This document shows, one piece after another, positions 42,976 through 51,507 of a stretch of DNA of 64,000 nt. This stretch comes from Paraburkholderia humisilvae. GTDB lineage: Bacteria; Pseudomonadota; Gammaproteobacteria; Burkholderiales; Burkholderiaceae. Under the pieces are notes generated by a model that worked only from the letters and a program-made list of their open reading frames with translations, was not told the origin of the DNA and did not search any database. Made by a program: the position numbers and the translations under genes. How positions within the stretch are numbered: position 1 is the stretch's first letter; every line of letters starts with the position of its first letter. The DNA lies in the NCBI RefSeq assembly GCF_902859855.1, contig NZ_CADIKH010000021.1:1-64000 (forward strand). Direction: 5' to 3'.

Positions 42976-43764
42976 TCAGCTGGTTGGATTGATCAGCGTC
43001 TTATCTGATGCAAGCGGGTCTTCCGCCTGTGCGACGACGACCGTGATGTTGTCGCGCCCGCCGTGTGCGAGCGCCATGTCGACGAGTTCATCGGTGACGC
43101 GTCGGCAATCGAGCGGGGCCGCTGCGAGTGTGGCGAGAATCTCGACGTCGGTGAGTTCATTCGACAGTCCGTCGCTGCACAACAGGAACACGTCGCCGTC
43201 GGCGACTTCGATCGCGTCCTCGTCCAGAGACAGGCTGTCAGTCGCACCCACCGCGCGCGTGATGATGTGATGCGCCGGATGATTGCGCGCCTGTTCTTCG
43301 GTCAATTGGCCGAGCGCGCGCAATTCCTCGACCTGGCTGTGATCGCGCGTCAGTTGCCGCAGTTGCCCCTGCCGGTATAAATAGATGCGGCTGTCACCGG
43401 CCCATAGATAACCGCAGAAGCGGTCGCTGGCGAGCAGCACGACGACGGTGCTGCCGATGCGCTGCACCTGGCGGCGCGCCGCTTCGTCGCGCAACTGTCG
43501 GTTTGCGTCCAGCAACTGTGAGCGCGCCTGCGCGCAAGCCTGCTTGATGCCCGCCGTGGCGGGCATCTTCTCGAGCATATCGATAACGAGCCGGCTCGCC
43601 AGATCGCCGACCGCATGGCCGCCCATCCCATCGGCGACCGCCCAGCGGCCTTGGGCCGGCTCGTCGAGACAGGCGTCCTCGTTGATGTCGCGTACGGGCC
43701 CAGTATCCGAGCGCGCTGACGACACCCAGTGGAAGTGGCTCGCGCAACTCACGGCATCGGTCAC
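42976..43764 (-). CDS. PP2C-family Ser/Thr phosphatase (Stp1/PppA type)
   Basis: 262 residues from GTG 43764, which overlaps the stop of P6 by four bases; longer frames upstream run through P6. The metal-site motifs are complete: R-D-x-N-E-D, V-A-D-G-M-G-G-H, L-L-C-S-D-G-L-S and G-G-R-D-N-I-T. No membrane helix, so it acts in the cytoplasm and should reverse the kinase at 26 kb. It is convergent with the sigma54 activator, 25 bases away. Being co-translated with a cargo peptide and under its sigma54 promoter, phosphatase supply would rise with cargo (inference). Confidence 0.88.
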   Translation of the reverse strand: MTDAVSCASHFHWVSSARSDTGPVRDINEDACLDEPAQGRWAVADGMGGHAVGDLASRLVIDMLEKMPATAGIKQACAQARSQLLDANRQLRDEAARRQVQRIGSTVVVLLASDRFCGYLWAGDSRIYLYRQGQLRQLTRDHSQVEELRALGQLTEEQARNHPAHHIITRAVGATDSLSLDEDAIEVADGDVFLLCSDGLSNELTDVEILATLAAAPLDCRRVTDELVDMALAHGGRDNITVVVAQAEDPLASDKTLINPTS

Positions 43765-44048
43765 GCGGTGTTGCGGCTGAGCGCGTCTGGCGACACGTGG
43801 ATATTCGAGTTCGCGCCGTTGTTGCTCACGTCGACGGTCTGAAACTGGTTGATCATCTGGTTGGCGTAGAAATTGTTTTGCACATCGTACAGATTGACGA
43901 CCGGACCGATGGTGGGCGTGCTGCGCACGTACGGCGTGATCCAGCCGAACACCCATGTGCCGTCGCTGTTGCCGCCGCGTATCGCGGACATGGCTTTGCG
44001 GTCGAGCGCGAGGCTGTGCGAGAGGTCGTGAATAGCGATCGAAGCCAT
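43761..44048 (-). CDS. Double-glycine leader peptide P6
   Basis: 95 residues from ATG 44048, CGGAG upstream. The leader is I-A-I-H-D-L-S ... A-L-D-R-K-A-M-S-A-I-R-G-G (26 residues). The 69-residue core starts NSDGTWVFGWITPYV and contains Q-M-I-N-Q-F and V-D-V-S-N-N-G, which resemble the Q-Q-L-V-N-Q and V-S-N-N-G of P4. It is placed at the opposite end of the locus from P1-P4 and is coupled to the phosphatase gene. A sigma54 site lies at 44112-44127. Confidence 0.78.
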   Translation of the reverse strand: MASIAIHDLSHSLALDRKAMSAIRGGNSDGTWVFGWITPYVRSTPTIGPVVNLYDVQNNFYANQMINQFQTVDVSNNGANSNIHVSPDALSRNTA

Positions 44049-44111
44049 GGCCAGTCTCCGGAAGAGCCGTTACTGCGCGGCTGAAAGTCAAAGGATAGCT
44101 GCGGCAAATGT

Positions 44112-44127
44112 CGCAAGGGGTATGCCA
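44112..44127 (-). promoter_or_regulatory. Candidate sigma54 promoter of P6 and the phosphatase
   Basis: Minus strand: TGGCAT-ACCCC-TTGCG with exact spacing, 63 bases before ATG 44048. The -24 and -12 boxes are identical to those of P1. Confidence 0.75.
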
Positions 44128-44441
44128 GTTTGTATCCGTTGCGGCTAGGGTGCGCTAACGCGTTGATTGCGTGGTGATCCTGGCGCACGGAAGGCGATTT
44201 TCGCGCGCTGTCGCGTGGCTTTGCGTTCCATCGACGCCAACACAATCATGCACGCAGCGTTGGTGGACCCAACACATTAGCGATTGGATCAACGCTGCGC
44301 CGGAGCAGCGGCGGGAACGTCACAATGATCAATCGAAACCAACACTGAATGCTCGAATGTGTTGGGTTCTGGCTGACTGCGTATGGTCGCAACCGCCGCG
44401 ATTTGCTGCCGTTCCCTTATAGATCAATGGTTTGCACGTAT

Positions 44442-44457
44442 TGGCCCGGTTGATGCA
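44442..44457 (+). promoter_or_regulatory. Candidate sigma54 promoter of the LRAT/NC gene
   Basis: TGGCCC-GGTTG-ATGCA with correct GG-N10-GC spacing, about 50 bases before ATG 44507. Weaker than the peptide promoters. Confidence 0.5.
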
Positions 44458-44506
44458 AAAGAGGGTGCAACAGTGTTGGACTCTTGCAGCGGAATCGGGA
44501 CAAGCC

Positions 44507-45046
44507 ATGAACACCCTCCACCAGGCAGTGAGTATCGAACAGCAGGCCGCGGATCGCGCGTCTGGCTGTGTGGTTTCCGATGTCACCGTCTATGGCTTCG
44601 ACGACGAACCGGCACTCGGCGCCCACCTCGTCACGCAACGCCGCGGGTATGCGCATCACGGCATCTATGTCGGCGGCGGCAAGGTGGTTCACTACGCCGG
44701 ATTCGCCGGCTCCACGCATCGCGGCCCGGTTGCCGAAATTACGCTCGATGAGTTCGCCTCCGGTCATACGGTCGCGGTGCAACCGCATCCGCTGCCGCGG
44801 TTCTTTGGCGCTGAGGCGGTGCGGCGCGCCCGTTCGCGGCTCGGCGAAGACCGTTATCGGCTGCTGACCAACAACTGCGAGCATTTCTGCACGTGGTGCC
44901 TGTTCGGCGAAAGCCGCAGTGAACAGGTGCATGCATGCCTCACGCATCCGCGTGCGGGCCTGCGCGCGCTGATGTGCGTCGTCGCGGCACTTGCCGTTCG
45001 CGGGCTGAAGGGGAAGGGCGGCGAGCTTGCCGCTCGCGCCGCATAA
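44507..45046 (+). CDS. LRAT/NC-domain (NlpC/P60-like) protein
   Basis: 179 residues from ATG 44507; an upstream frame to 44432 is not used. The LRAT-like thiol fold is visible: H-H-G-I-Y-V-G-G-G-K-V-V-H-Y (catalytic His) and L-L-T-N-N-C-E-H-F-C (catalytic Cys). Members act as acyltransferases, phospholipases or cysteine peptidases. A C-terminal hydrophobic stretch (L-M-C-V-V-A-A-L-A-V) may attach it to the membrane. It lies on the other strand from P6, with its own sigma54-like promoter. A part in processing or lipid modification of cargo is possible but not shown. Confidence 0.75.
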   Translation: MNTLHQAVSIEQQAADRASGCVVSDVTVYGFDDEPALGAHLVTQRRGYAHHGIYVGGGKVVHYAGFAGSTHRGPVAEITLDEFASGHTVAVQPHPLPRFFGAEAVRRARSRLGEDRYRLLTNNCEHFCTWCLFGESRSEQVHACLTHPRAGLRALMCVVAALAVRGLKGKGGELAARAA

Positions 45047-45084
45047 GTGGCAAGTCGCGATCGACTGCCTTTTAAGGGACCAAT

Positions 45085-45330
45085 ATGAACAGCACCGGAA
45101 AAACACTGCACTGGGCAGTGGACAAGTGGCTCGCACCGACGCCCGCGATGCCCGCGCGCGTGACACGTTTGTCGCGTATGCGCGGACATGGCGGCCGATG
45201 TGTGTGCGTCGAGACGGCGCGGCCCAGCGGGTTGCTGGCGATCTTCTTCTTCCGGCACGCCGACGGCTCGTGGAACGTGTTTCCGCCTGCCGCGCAGCGG
45301 CCGGCGATGAACGGGATGCGGGTTGCGTGA
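45085..45330 (+). CDS. Small hypothetical protein after the LRAT/NC gene
   Basis: 81 residues from ATG 45085, AAGGGA upstream, 38 bases after the LRAT/NC stop, so probably co-transcribed. The sequence is basic and ends in a compact strand-rich part (LLAIFFFRHADGSWNVFPP). I do not recognise it. It has no GG leader. A protein on the other strand overlaps it but shows no coding signs. Confidence 0.5.
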   Translation: MNSTGKTLHWAVDKWLAPTPAMPARVTRLSRMRGHGGRCVCVETARPSGLLAIFFFRHADGSWNVFPPAAQRPAMNGMRVA

Positions 45331-45470
45331 AGATTGCGCGAAAGTGACTCGGAAACGAACCTTCGTGTGCCGAACATGTCCGTTGCATCGTTGACCGGCA
45401 CCGCGGTTCGCGGTGGTCTCATCCGGTTTTGATAGCTTCAGGTAACAAATGAGCCTCGCGCATCGCACGA

Positions 45471-46517
45471 TCAATATACCGCTGCCATGCCTTGCGGCCG
45501 ATGTTTGAAGCGTCGATGTACCCAGTAATACTGGGCGGGAAATTTCAGTATCTGGGTCTCGAGAAACGCATTCATGCAACGCGCGTCGTTGATGTCGCTT
45601 GCCGATGGGAAGTCGCTGAGCGGCGCAAATACGTTCAACCGATACCCTTTGAAATCCGGCAGTACTTCCGTAACGAACGGCACCACGCGCGCGCGGCCCA
45701 TTCTCGCAAGTCGCGAAACTGAAGTCAGCGTGCACGCGGGGACATCAAAAAAAGGCACAAAGACAGAGTTTTCGATGCCGTGATCCATGTCCGCCGCAAG
45801 CATGACCGGCTTGCCCTCGTGAAGGAGTCTGACGATCTTCCGGGCGCTTGTCGACCGTTCAATCATCTCTGCGCCGAACCGGCCGCGTTGCCGCCTGGCC
45901 AGGTCGCAAAGACGGGTGTTCGACATGTGTGTGTACAGCGCAGCGACGGGTGACTGCAGCGAATAAAGCATGCACCCCATCTCGATTCCCACGAAGTGAA
46001 ATCCCATAAAGATGGTAGGCGGAGGGTTCTCCTCTTCGAGGTCAATCTCGCTCTCGACCTCGACGATATTTCTGATCGTTTGCTCGCTGCCAAACCATTG
46101 AATGCCTCGTTCGAGATAGCTGCGAACGACGTGCCGGAAGTGTTCCCTCGCGAGTTCATCGAACTCACGGACTGATTTTTCTGGAAAACAGAGACGCAAG
46201 TTGACGAGGACGATATGTTTGCGACGACCAGGAAGCGCATACAGTGCCGCGCCGAGCGCGCTGCCCAGCCTGGCGACCCATTCGTAAGGAAGTATGGAGA
46301 GCGAGCGAAGTAAAGCTACAACGAACAAATGACCGAGTTGTTCCAAGATTTCTGCCGTTAGCCGCGTTAAGCGCACACGGCGGAGTATGCGCTTTTTTGT
46401 TTCGAACAGGTGCAGATCTGGAGACGGCCGAATGTCGGCTTTCACTCTGCATGAATCGGCCGTTCGGCCGTAGCCAAGCCGCGCGTGACTATTTTGTGTG
46501 GGTTGTATCGCGCACAT
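45471..46517 (-). CDS. LpxL/HtrB-like acyltransferase
   Basis: Up to 348 residues; the start is uncertain, and a later one near residue 40 would give the usual length of about 300. The HX4D/E acyltransferase motif reads H-F-V-G-I-E (near residue 170), followed by the family blocks around A-A-D-M-D-H-G-I-E-N and F-V-P-F-F and R-V-V-P-F-V-T. Such enzymes add secondary acyl chains to lipid A or related lipids at the inner membrane. It ends the secretion locus region; no partner gene is close. Confidence 0.75.
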   Translation of the reverse strand: MCAIQPTQNSHARLGYGRTADSCRVKADIRPSPDLHLFETKKRILRRVRLTRLTAEILEQLGHLFVVALLRSLSILPYEWVARLGSALGAALYALPGRRKHIVLVNLRLCFPEKSVREFDELAREHFRHVVRSYLERGIQWFGSEQTIRNIVEVESEIDLEEENPPPTIFMGFHFVGIEMGCMLYSLQSPVAALYTHMSNTRLCDLARRQRGRFGAEMIERSTSARKIVRLLHEGKPVMLAADMDHGIENSVFVPFFDVPACTLTSVSRLARMGRARVVPFVTEVLPDFKGYRLNVFAPLSDFPSASDINDARCMNAFLETQILKFPAQYYWVHRRFKHRPQGMAAVY

Positions 46518-46708
46518 CCGCAGACAAGGCGACGATCATCAATGAACTGGAGCAGCAGGTCTGGCCGTACATCGAGCGCGGAAAGTTCAAACCGGTCGTC
46601 TACAAGACCTTTGCGCTTGCCGACGCTCGCGGTGCTCACGAGTTGATCGATTCCGGCACGCACTTTGGAAAAATCGTCCTTACGACAGGTGCCGATCTCA
46701 TTGGCTGA
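46509..46708 (+). pseudogene. 3' remnant of a quinone oxidoreductase (zinc-type MDR)
   Basis: The last ~65 residues of a medium-chain quinone oxidoreductase remain: R-T-S-A-D-K ... V-W-P-Y-I-E-R-G-K-F-K-P-V, then F-A-L-A-D-A-R-G-A-H-E-L and H-F-G-K-I-V-L-T. The Rossmann and catalytic parts are missing upstream; the preceding bases overlap the start of the acyltransferase gene on the other strand. This is a deletion relic. Confidence 0.65.
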
Positions 46709-46880
46709 GCCTTGGATTACTGGCAACGCGGAGGTGGTAAGGGTTTGCCGGTTTCATGATGGACGTCGTGGAAAAACGCTTGTCCGGTAGATCACCCTGT
46801 GGTCGAGGGCTCAGCCACCCGTCGGGCGCGTCGGAAGGCGCGCAGGCGGGGCCTATGAGCCCCGGCTTGCGCCCGCATGC

Positions 46881-47705
46881 TCAGGGGCGGATCTCATGCC
46901 GTTGGGCGCCGAGATGCTCGATGCCGCATTCGAGCACGTCGCCGACTTGCATAAAGCGGTCTTTGCCGAAGCCGACGCCTGGCGGCGTACCCGTGGCGAG
47001 CAGATCGCCGGGTAGCAGCGTCATGTGGGTCGAGAAGTAGGCGAGCATCTCGCTGATTCCGAACAGCATGTCGCTCGTATTGCCCTGTTGTTCGAACTGG
47101 CCGTTCAGCTTCGTCCATACATCGAGGTTCATGCCGTCGACACCGGTGACAAGGTACGGCCCGATCGGCGAGTAGCCCGGCCGGGATTTGGCACGCACGA
47201 GATGCTGCTGGCCTTCGGCATCGACCTGGGTGGCGCGGTCCGAGATGTCGTTGATGCAAACGAAGCCGAAGATGTAGTCGGCCGCGTCCGTCGCCACGAT
47301 GTCGCGAGCCTCGCGGCCCACCACGATCGCCAGTTCGACTTCCCAATCGAGTTTCACGCCGGAGTTGGGACCTCGTGCGATTGCGTCGTTTGGTCCGGTA
47401 AGCGACGTGACCGCTTTGAGAAAGACTTCTGGCTCCGTCGGCGGCTTCATCTTGAACTCCTCGATGTGCTTGCAGTAATTGAAGCCGGTCGCCGCGATCT
47501 GCCGGATGCCGGCGATCGGCGTCAGGTAGCTGAATTCGCCACTCAGCGGCGCGAGCGCAGCCATATCGACATGGTTCAGGACGCCGCTGGCGATCGCTTC
47601 GGGTGTAATGTCCACCACGACCGGGCGCAGGTCCAGATGTTGGTCACCTTTGACAATGATTGGAATAGCCTCGTCTTTCACGAGAACTCGGGCAAATTGT
47701 TGCAT
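46881..47705 (-). CDS. Fumarylacetoacetate hydrolase family protein
   Basis: 274 residues from ATG 47705, AAGGAGA upstream. The FAH-fold metal site is present: D-W-E-V-E-L-A-I-V-V-G (Glu pair) and the later N-D-I-S-D-R, plus K-S-R-P-G-Y-S-P-I-G-P-Y and L-L-P-G-D-L-L-A-T-G-T-P-P-G-V-G. The family hydrolyses or decarboxylates beta-diketo and 2-oxo acids in aromatic and sugar catabolism. The substrate cannot be told. A broken AraC gene lies 200 bases upstream on the same strand and may have been its regulator. Confidence 0.9.
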   Translation of the reverse strand: MQQFARVLVKDEAIPIIVKGDQHLDLRPVVVDITPEAIASGVLNHVDMAALAPLSGEFSYLTPIAGIRQIAATGFNYCKHIEEFKMKPPTEPEVFLKAVTSLTGPNDAIARGPNSGVKLDWEVELAIVVGREARDIVATDAADYIFGFVCINDISDRATQVDAEGQQHLVRAKSRPGYSPIGPYLVTGVDGMNLDVWTKLNGQFEQQGNTSDMLFGISEMLAYFSTHMTLLPGDLLATGTPPGVGFGKDRFMQVGDVLECGIEHLGAQRHEIRP

Positions 47706-47902
47706 GATCAACTCTCCTTGATTTGAGGCCGCACGCGGGCCTGTGTCGCAAAACCCAACTCAATTTCCGTCAAGCTCGGTAGATCGCGTGATAGTCGTTC
47801 GGACAATATCGTGGAGCGCTGAAGGGGGTTTTTTGAATCGCACGATGCGGTTCTGCATCGATATGCGACGGCTCGTCGCTCGTGCCCGCGCTAAGCCGCG
47901 AT

Positions 47903-48852
47903 CTATATAACGTGCAAGCATTTCTGATCTCTCCAACGTTTCGGCGTAGTGCCGACGATTCGCGCAAAGACTGTCGTAAAGTGAGACTGTGATCGGAAGC
48001 CGACACGCTGTGCCACATCGATGAGCGGGATGTGCTTGTCAAACAGCAATTCCAGAGCGTGTTCGATGCGCCTTTTCAACAAATACTCATGCGGCTAACG
48101 CCCATGGCAGCACGAAATTGCGCCGCAAAATGCATTCGTGTAAGCCCTGCCGCGTTTGCAATGTCTTGCAGGCCGATGGGAGTTGCCAGGTAAGCGTCGA
48201 TATATTCGATTGCGCGCTTTAGCCGCCATGCCGGCAGGGCGCCATGACGTCCCCGTGACCGATGCCGGATAGGGTGTCCCCGCAGTTCAATCAATCTGCT
48301 AATTAAAGCCATGCTGATGCCATCGGCGTATAGCTGACCGTATTCCAGGAAGGATCCGTCGGCGACTAGCAGGGCATTCGCTAACCGTTCGAGACATGGG
48401 TCGTGAACCAGACCTGGGTTGCCCCGTAATAAACTGGATGGATCCTTTGCCGGACACGCTTCATTCGCGAACGAATGCAAGAGCGGACTCGGGACAAGCA
48501 GATGCATGACGTCGCACGCGCCGTAAAAAATGGCACGAGCGGTGTCTCCCGGGCAGGTGACCTGAAACATGCCTGGAAGAACTTGCCCATTGAAGGCAAG
48601 CGTGTCTTCATGAAAAAAATTGACTCGCGATAGGCGCAAGCTGATACCAATCACGTAAGCGTCGGCATGCGTTGCGTGACCCGTATCAACTTCATGCTCC
48701 CGTCGTCGCGTCCACCGCGATATCACGATCCGGTCAGCGTCGCGTTTGTCTTCCAATCGCTCAACGATCGGGCTGCGCCACACCCTCTCATCCACGATGC
48801 TCAACGTGCAGGGCGGCTGCTGCGCACTTCTTTTCATGGTCGATTCGAACAT
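47903..48852 (-). pseudogene. AraC-family regulator broken by a one-base frameshift
   Basis: The frame from 48852 gives an N-terminal sensor part and the first helix-turn-helix (L-Q-D-I-A-N-A-A-G-L), then reads out of frame after A-M-G-V-S and stops at 48076. In the next frame the expected continuation P-H-E-Y-L-L-K-R-R-I-E-H-A ... D-V-A-Q-R-V-G-F-R-S-Q-S-H-F runs to a stop at 47903. A single missing C near 48094-48098 explains it. The product lacks its second DNA-binding motif unless this is a sequencing error. Confidence 0.8.
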
Positions 48853-49169
48853 GGTTTTGTAGGCAAACTAAACAAATAGCCGAGATCACGACGATCGCGG
48901 AAAGCGACACCGACAACCACGGTTGCCGCTTATCACATGCGGGACTATAGCGGCGGCTCGCCATGCGTTCTCGTCCGAAACTGCGGAATTCGTTCGAAAT
49001 GAAGATAAAGTTCGTCGGACCCGTTTAACGGCGACGCGCTCATGCTTGCGAAGGGATGGACGGTGTAATCGTTGCTTTACTTACAGGGCCGCAAGACAAT
49101 GGATGCCAGAGCTGTCGCTTGCAGTCCCAGTCGGTGGTCCCAGTCGGGCAGGTCCTGTGAGGAGCTATC
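48853..49169. other. Intergenic region between divergent AraC genes
   Basis: About 317 bases. Short frames are present but none has a ribosome binding site or recognisable product. It should hold the promoters of both regulators. Confidence 0.4.
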
Positions 49170-50120
49170 GTGCAATCCAGCATGCCCAGTGTTCCACGCG
49201 TGGAAGCGTCAGCAGGAACCCCAGCGCCCATGTTCAGCGCCCCAGGTCATCCGGAGACCATATGGTCGGACGTAAGCGGAACCGTCAAACAGTCGAGGCA
49301 GATTAAATGGGCGGGAGGCACGGCCGCCGCCCACAAGATCGGTTCTGTAGCCGGCGCCGCAAAAATCATCACGCGCTCCGTCGCGTTGCAATTTTCGTGG
49401 AACGGTGGATTCGTCGAGGCCGACGCGGAGTCGGGAAAGCACGTCTTCAGCTATCGAAACCGACCGCGTTATGGGCTTGTACTGCCGCCAGGCAGCGAAG
49501 TCGAGTTTAGAATCAAGGAAAAGTCGAACTATCGCTTTCTGTCTATCGAGCTCGAACCCGAATACATATTGCGGAACTGTGAACTGCAACATCTCAGTGC
49601 GATGGACATCATCGAGACGTGGGGTTACAACCATCCCCTTTCATGGCAACTCGCGCACTTGCTCTACGAGGAATGCGAACGCGAAGGCCGACAAGGTCTT
49701 CTCTACCTCGAGACAGCGGTTATGTTTCTCTCGCTTCATCTCGTCAGGCACCTTTCAACCTACACCGGAACAAGCAATCTTTCGCGCCGCGGGGGGCTGC
49801 CGCCAAACGTCTGCAAGCGGGCCTGCGATTACATGATTGCGCGTCTCCAGGACGATCTGTCGCTCACCGATGTTGCGAGCCTGTGCGGCTTTTCCGCCGG
49901 ACACTTTTCCTTCGCCTTCAGGCAATCCATGGGAATGTCGCCTCACGCCTGGCTGCGCTGCCAACGCATCGAAAGAGCAAAGGCGCTGTTGCGCGACCAT
50001 ACGTTTAGCTTTTCAACAATCGCACTGGCAGTGGGATTTGCCAATCAAAGCTCATTCGGCGTGGCCTTCAAGAAGGAGACCGGGTTGAGTCCATCAACCT
50101 GGCGGCGTAGCTTGCGCTGA
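49170..50120 (+). CDS. AraC-family transcription regulator
   Basis: 316 residues from GTG 49170 with GAGGAG upstream. The first 200 residues are a sensor part without a recognised fold. The C-terminal 100 contain both AraC helix-turn-helix motifs: L-S-L-T-D-V-A-S-L-C-G-F-S-A-G-H-F and F-S-F-S-T-I-A-L-A-V-G-F-A-N-Q-S-S-F, ending W-R-R-S-L. Intact and of normal length. The target is unknown; the aquaporin gene lies downstream on the same strand, 390 bases away. Confidence 0.85.
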   Translation: MQSSMPSVPRVEASAGTPAPMFSAPGHPETIWSDVSGTVKQSRQIKWAGGTAAAHKIGSVAGAAKIITRSVALQFSWNGGFVEADAESGKHVFSYRNRPRYGLVLPPGSEVEFRIKEKSNYRFLSIELEPEYILRNCELQHLSAMDIIETWGYNHPLSWQLAHLLYEECEREGRQGLLYLETAVMFLSLHLVRHLSTYTGTSNLSRRGGLPPNVCKRACDYMIARLQDDLSLTDVASLCGFSAGHFSFAFRQSMGMSPHAWLRCQRIERAKALLRDHTFSFSTIALAVGFANQSSFGVAFKKETGLSPSTWRRSLR

Positions 50121-50513
50121 CTATTTTCCTGAGTTGCCGGATATCTTCGGGCCAGTTACCCGTAACCTGTAAAGACCATCGTTTCCGGGAAAGTGCCGAA
50201 GCCGGAGGGAGGGTAACGGTCTGGCGTGTGAGCGCATGGGAGCGGTGAAGTTCGCGAAATATATCGTACGAGAAGGCATGGACGTGTCGTGCATGGCGGT
50301 AACACGGGCCTTCAGCGACGGGGCTTTGGGCACTCGGCAGCGAAATGACGGCGAAATCCCCTACTATCAGCGCTGGGTCGTGGCCTTTGCCCATATCCTC
50401 TTCCGGAAAAAATCCTCGCGCCGACCGAACTCGCTCTCAAGGTGAAGGAGGTCGAGGCTCGCGTGGGGACGCAAGTCGGCGCCCGGCGATACGGGCTCGG
50501 AGCACTCGTAACC
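50121..50513. other. Intergenic region before the aquaporin
   Basis: About 390 bases. An AAGGAGG at 50446-50452 could serve GTG 50463 as an upstream start for the aquaporin. I see nothing else here. Confidence 0.4.
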
Positions 50514-51275
50514 ATGACAACAGAGCGCGCGCAGACATGCTTCTTCGAGAAGGACCCGACCTGTTCGCTCGCGTCCCGTGCGCTTGCCGAAGGAGTCGGG
50601 ACATGCCTGCTGATGCTCGTTGCCGCGGGTTCGGGGCTTAGCGTCCATAGGCTATTCCCGAACAGTCCGGTGCTCGCGCTAGCAGTCAGTGCAGCCGGGA
50701 TCGCGGGCTCCCTTGCTGGCCTGATCGTAGCGTTCGGTTCAGCATCAGGTGGCCATTTCAACCCACTGATCAGCGGCCTCCAATGGCTCGGTGGTGAGCG
50801 AAAGCTCAGATGCGCTCTTGCTTACATCGCCGCGCAACTGGTCGGCGCGGTCCTGGGCGTGCTGCTGGCCCACGCCGTCTTTGGAACGCCTGTGCATCTG
50901 GCTCACCCGCAAGTGCCGAGTTGGTCGCTCGTCGCTAGTGAGCTGATTGCCTCCTTCGGGCTATTGATGGTTGTCTTCGGCTGCGCCCGCGGCGCCCGGA
51001 AAGAAGTCGGCCCTTTTGCGGTCGGCGCATGGCTCTTCGGCGCGATCATCGCGATGCCATCGACCTCGTATGCCAATCCGGCCATCACCTGCGCGGCTTT
51101 ACTGGCCAATGGTTCGATCGGGCTGAATTCGACCACGGCCGGTCTCTACTTGCTGGCCGAACTCGCTGGCGCGCTACTCGCATATCCGGTTTTCACCGTC
51201 ATCTATCCGCAGCGTCACCCTGAGGTGGCTTCGTTCAAGCGGCGTTGCAGGGTGACCGACCGGGGCGAACGATGA
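50514..51275 (+). CDS. Aquaporin / MIP-family channel
   Basis: 253 residues from ATG 50514 (GTG 50442 or GTG 50463 possible). Six membrane helices and two re-entrant NPA loops: the first reads H-F-N-P-L-I (Leu in place of Ala), the second Y-A-N-P-A-I-T. The start A-L-A-E-G-V-G-T-C-L-L-M and the E in helix 4 are family-typical. The Arg after the second NPA motif is replaced by Thr-Cys, so the filter may be wider than in AqpZ. It conducts water or small neutral solutes. Confidence 0.82.
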   Translation: MTTERAQTCFFEKDPTCSLASRALAEGVGTCLLMLVAAGSGLSVHRLFPNSPVLALAVSAAGIAGSLAGLIVAFGSASGGHFNPLISGLQWLGGERKLRCALAYIAAQLVGAVLGVLLAHAVFGTPVHLAHPQVPSWSLVASELIASFGLLMVVFGCARGARKEVGPFAVGAWLFGAIIAMPSTSYANPAITCAALLANGSIGLNSTTAGLYLLAELAGALLAYPVFTVIYPQRHPEVASFKRRCRVTDRGER

Positions 51276-51507
51276 TGACAAATCCGTTGCTTTGTCGAAC
51301 GACGACGTGGAGCAGAAGGCGATCCCCGGCGAGCACCATGCGCGCCGATGTGGCCCCATTCGCTTTGAAATGCATAAGGGTTTATACCTATTTCGACAAC
51401 TTTCAATTGTTCCGCAGGGGCTTAATCACAAGCCGCCTCCGGCCTAGACTGCAAGCACTGAAACGCAAACGGGTGTTTGCGGAAAATCAAGCCCGGAGGT
51501 AAGGATC

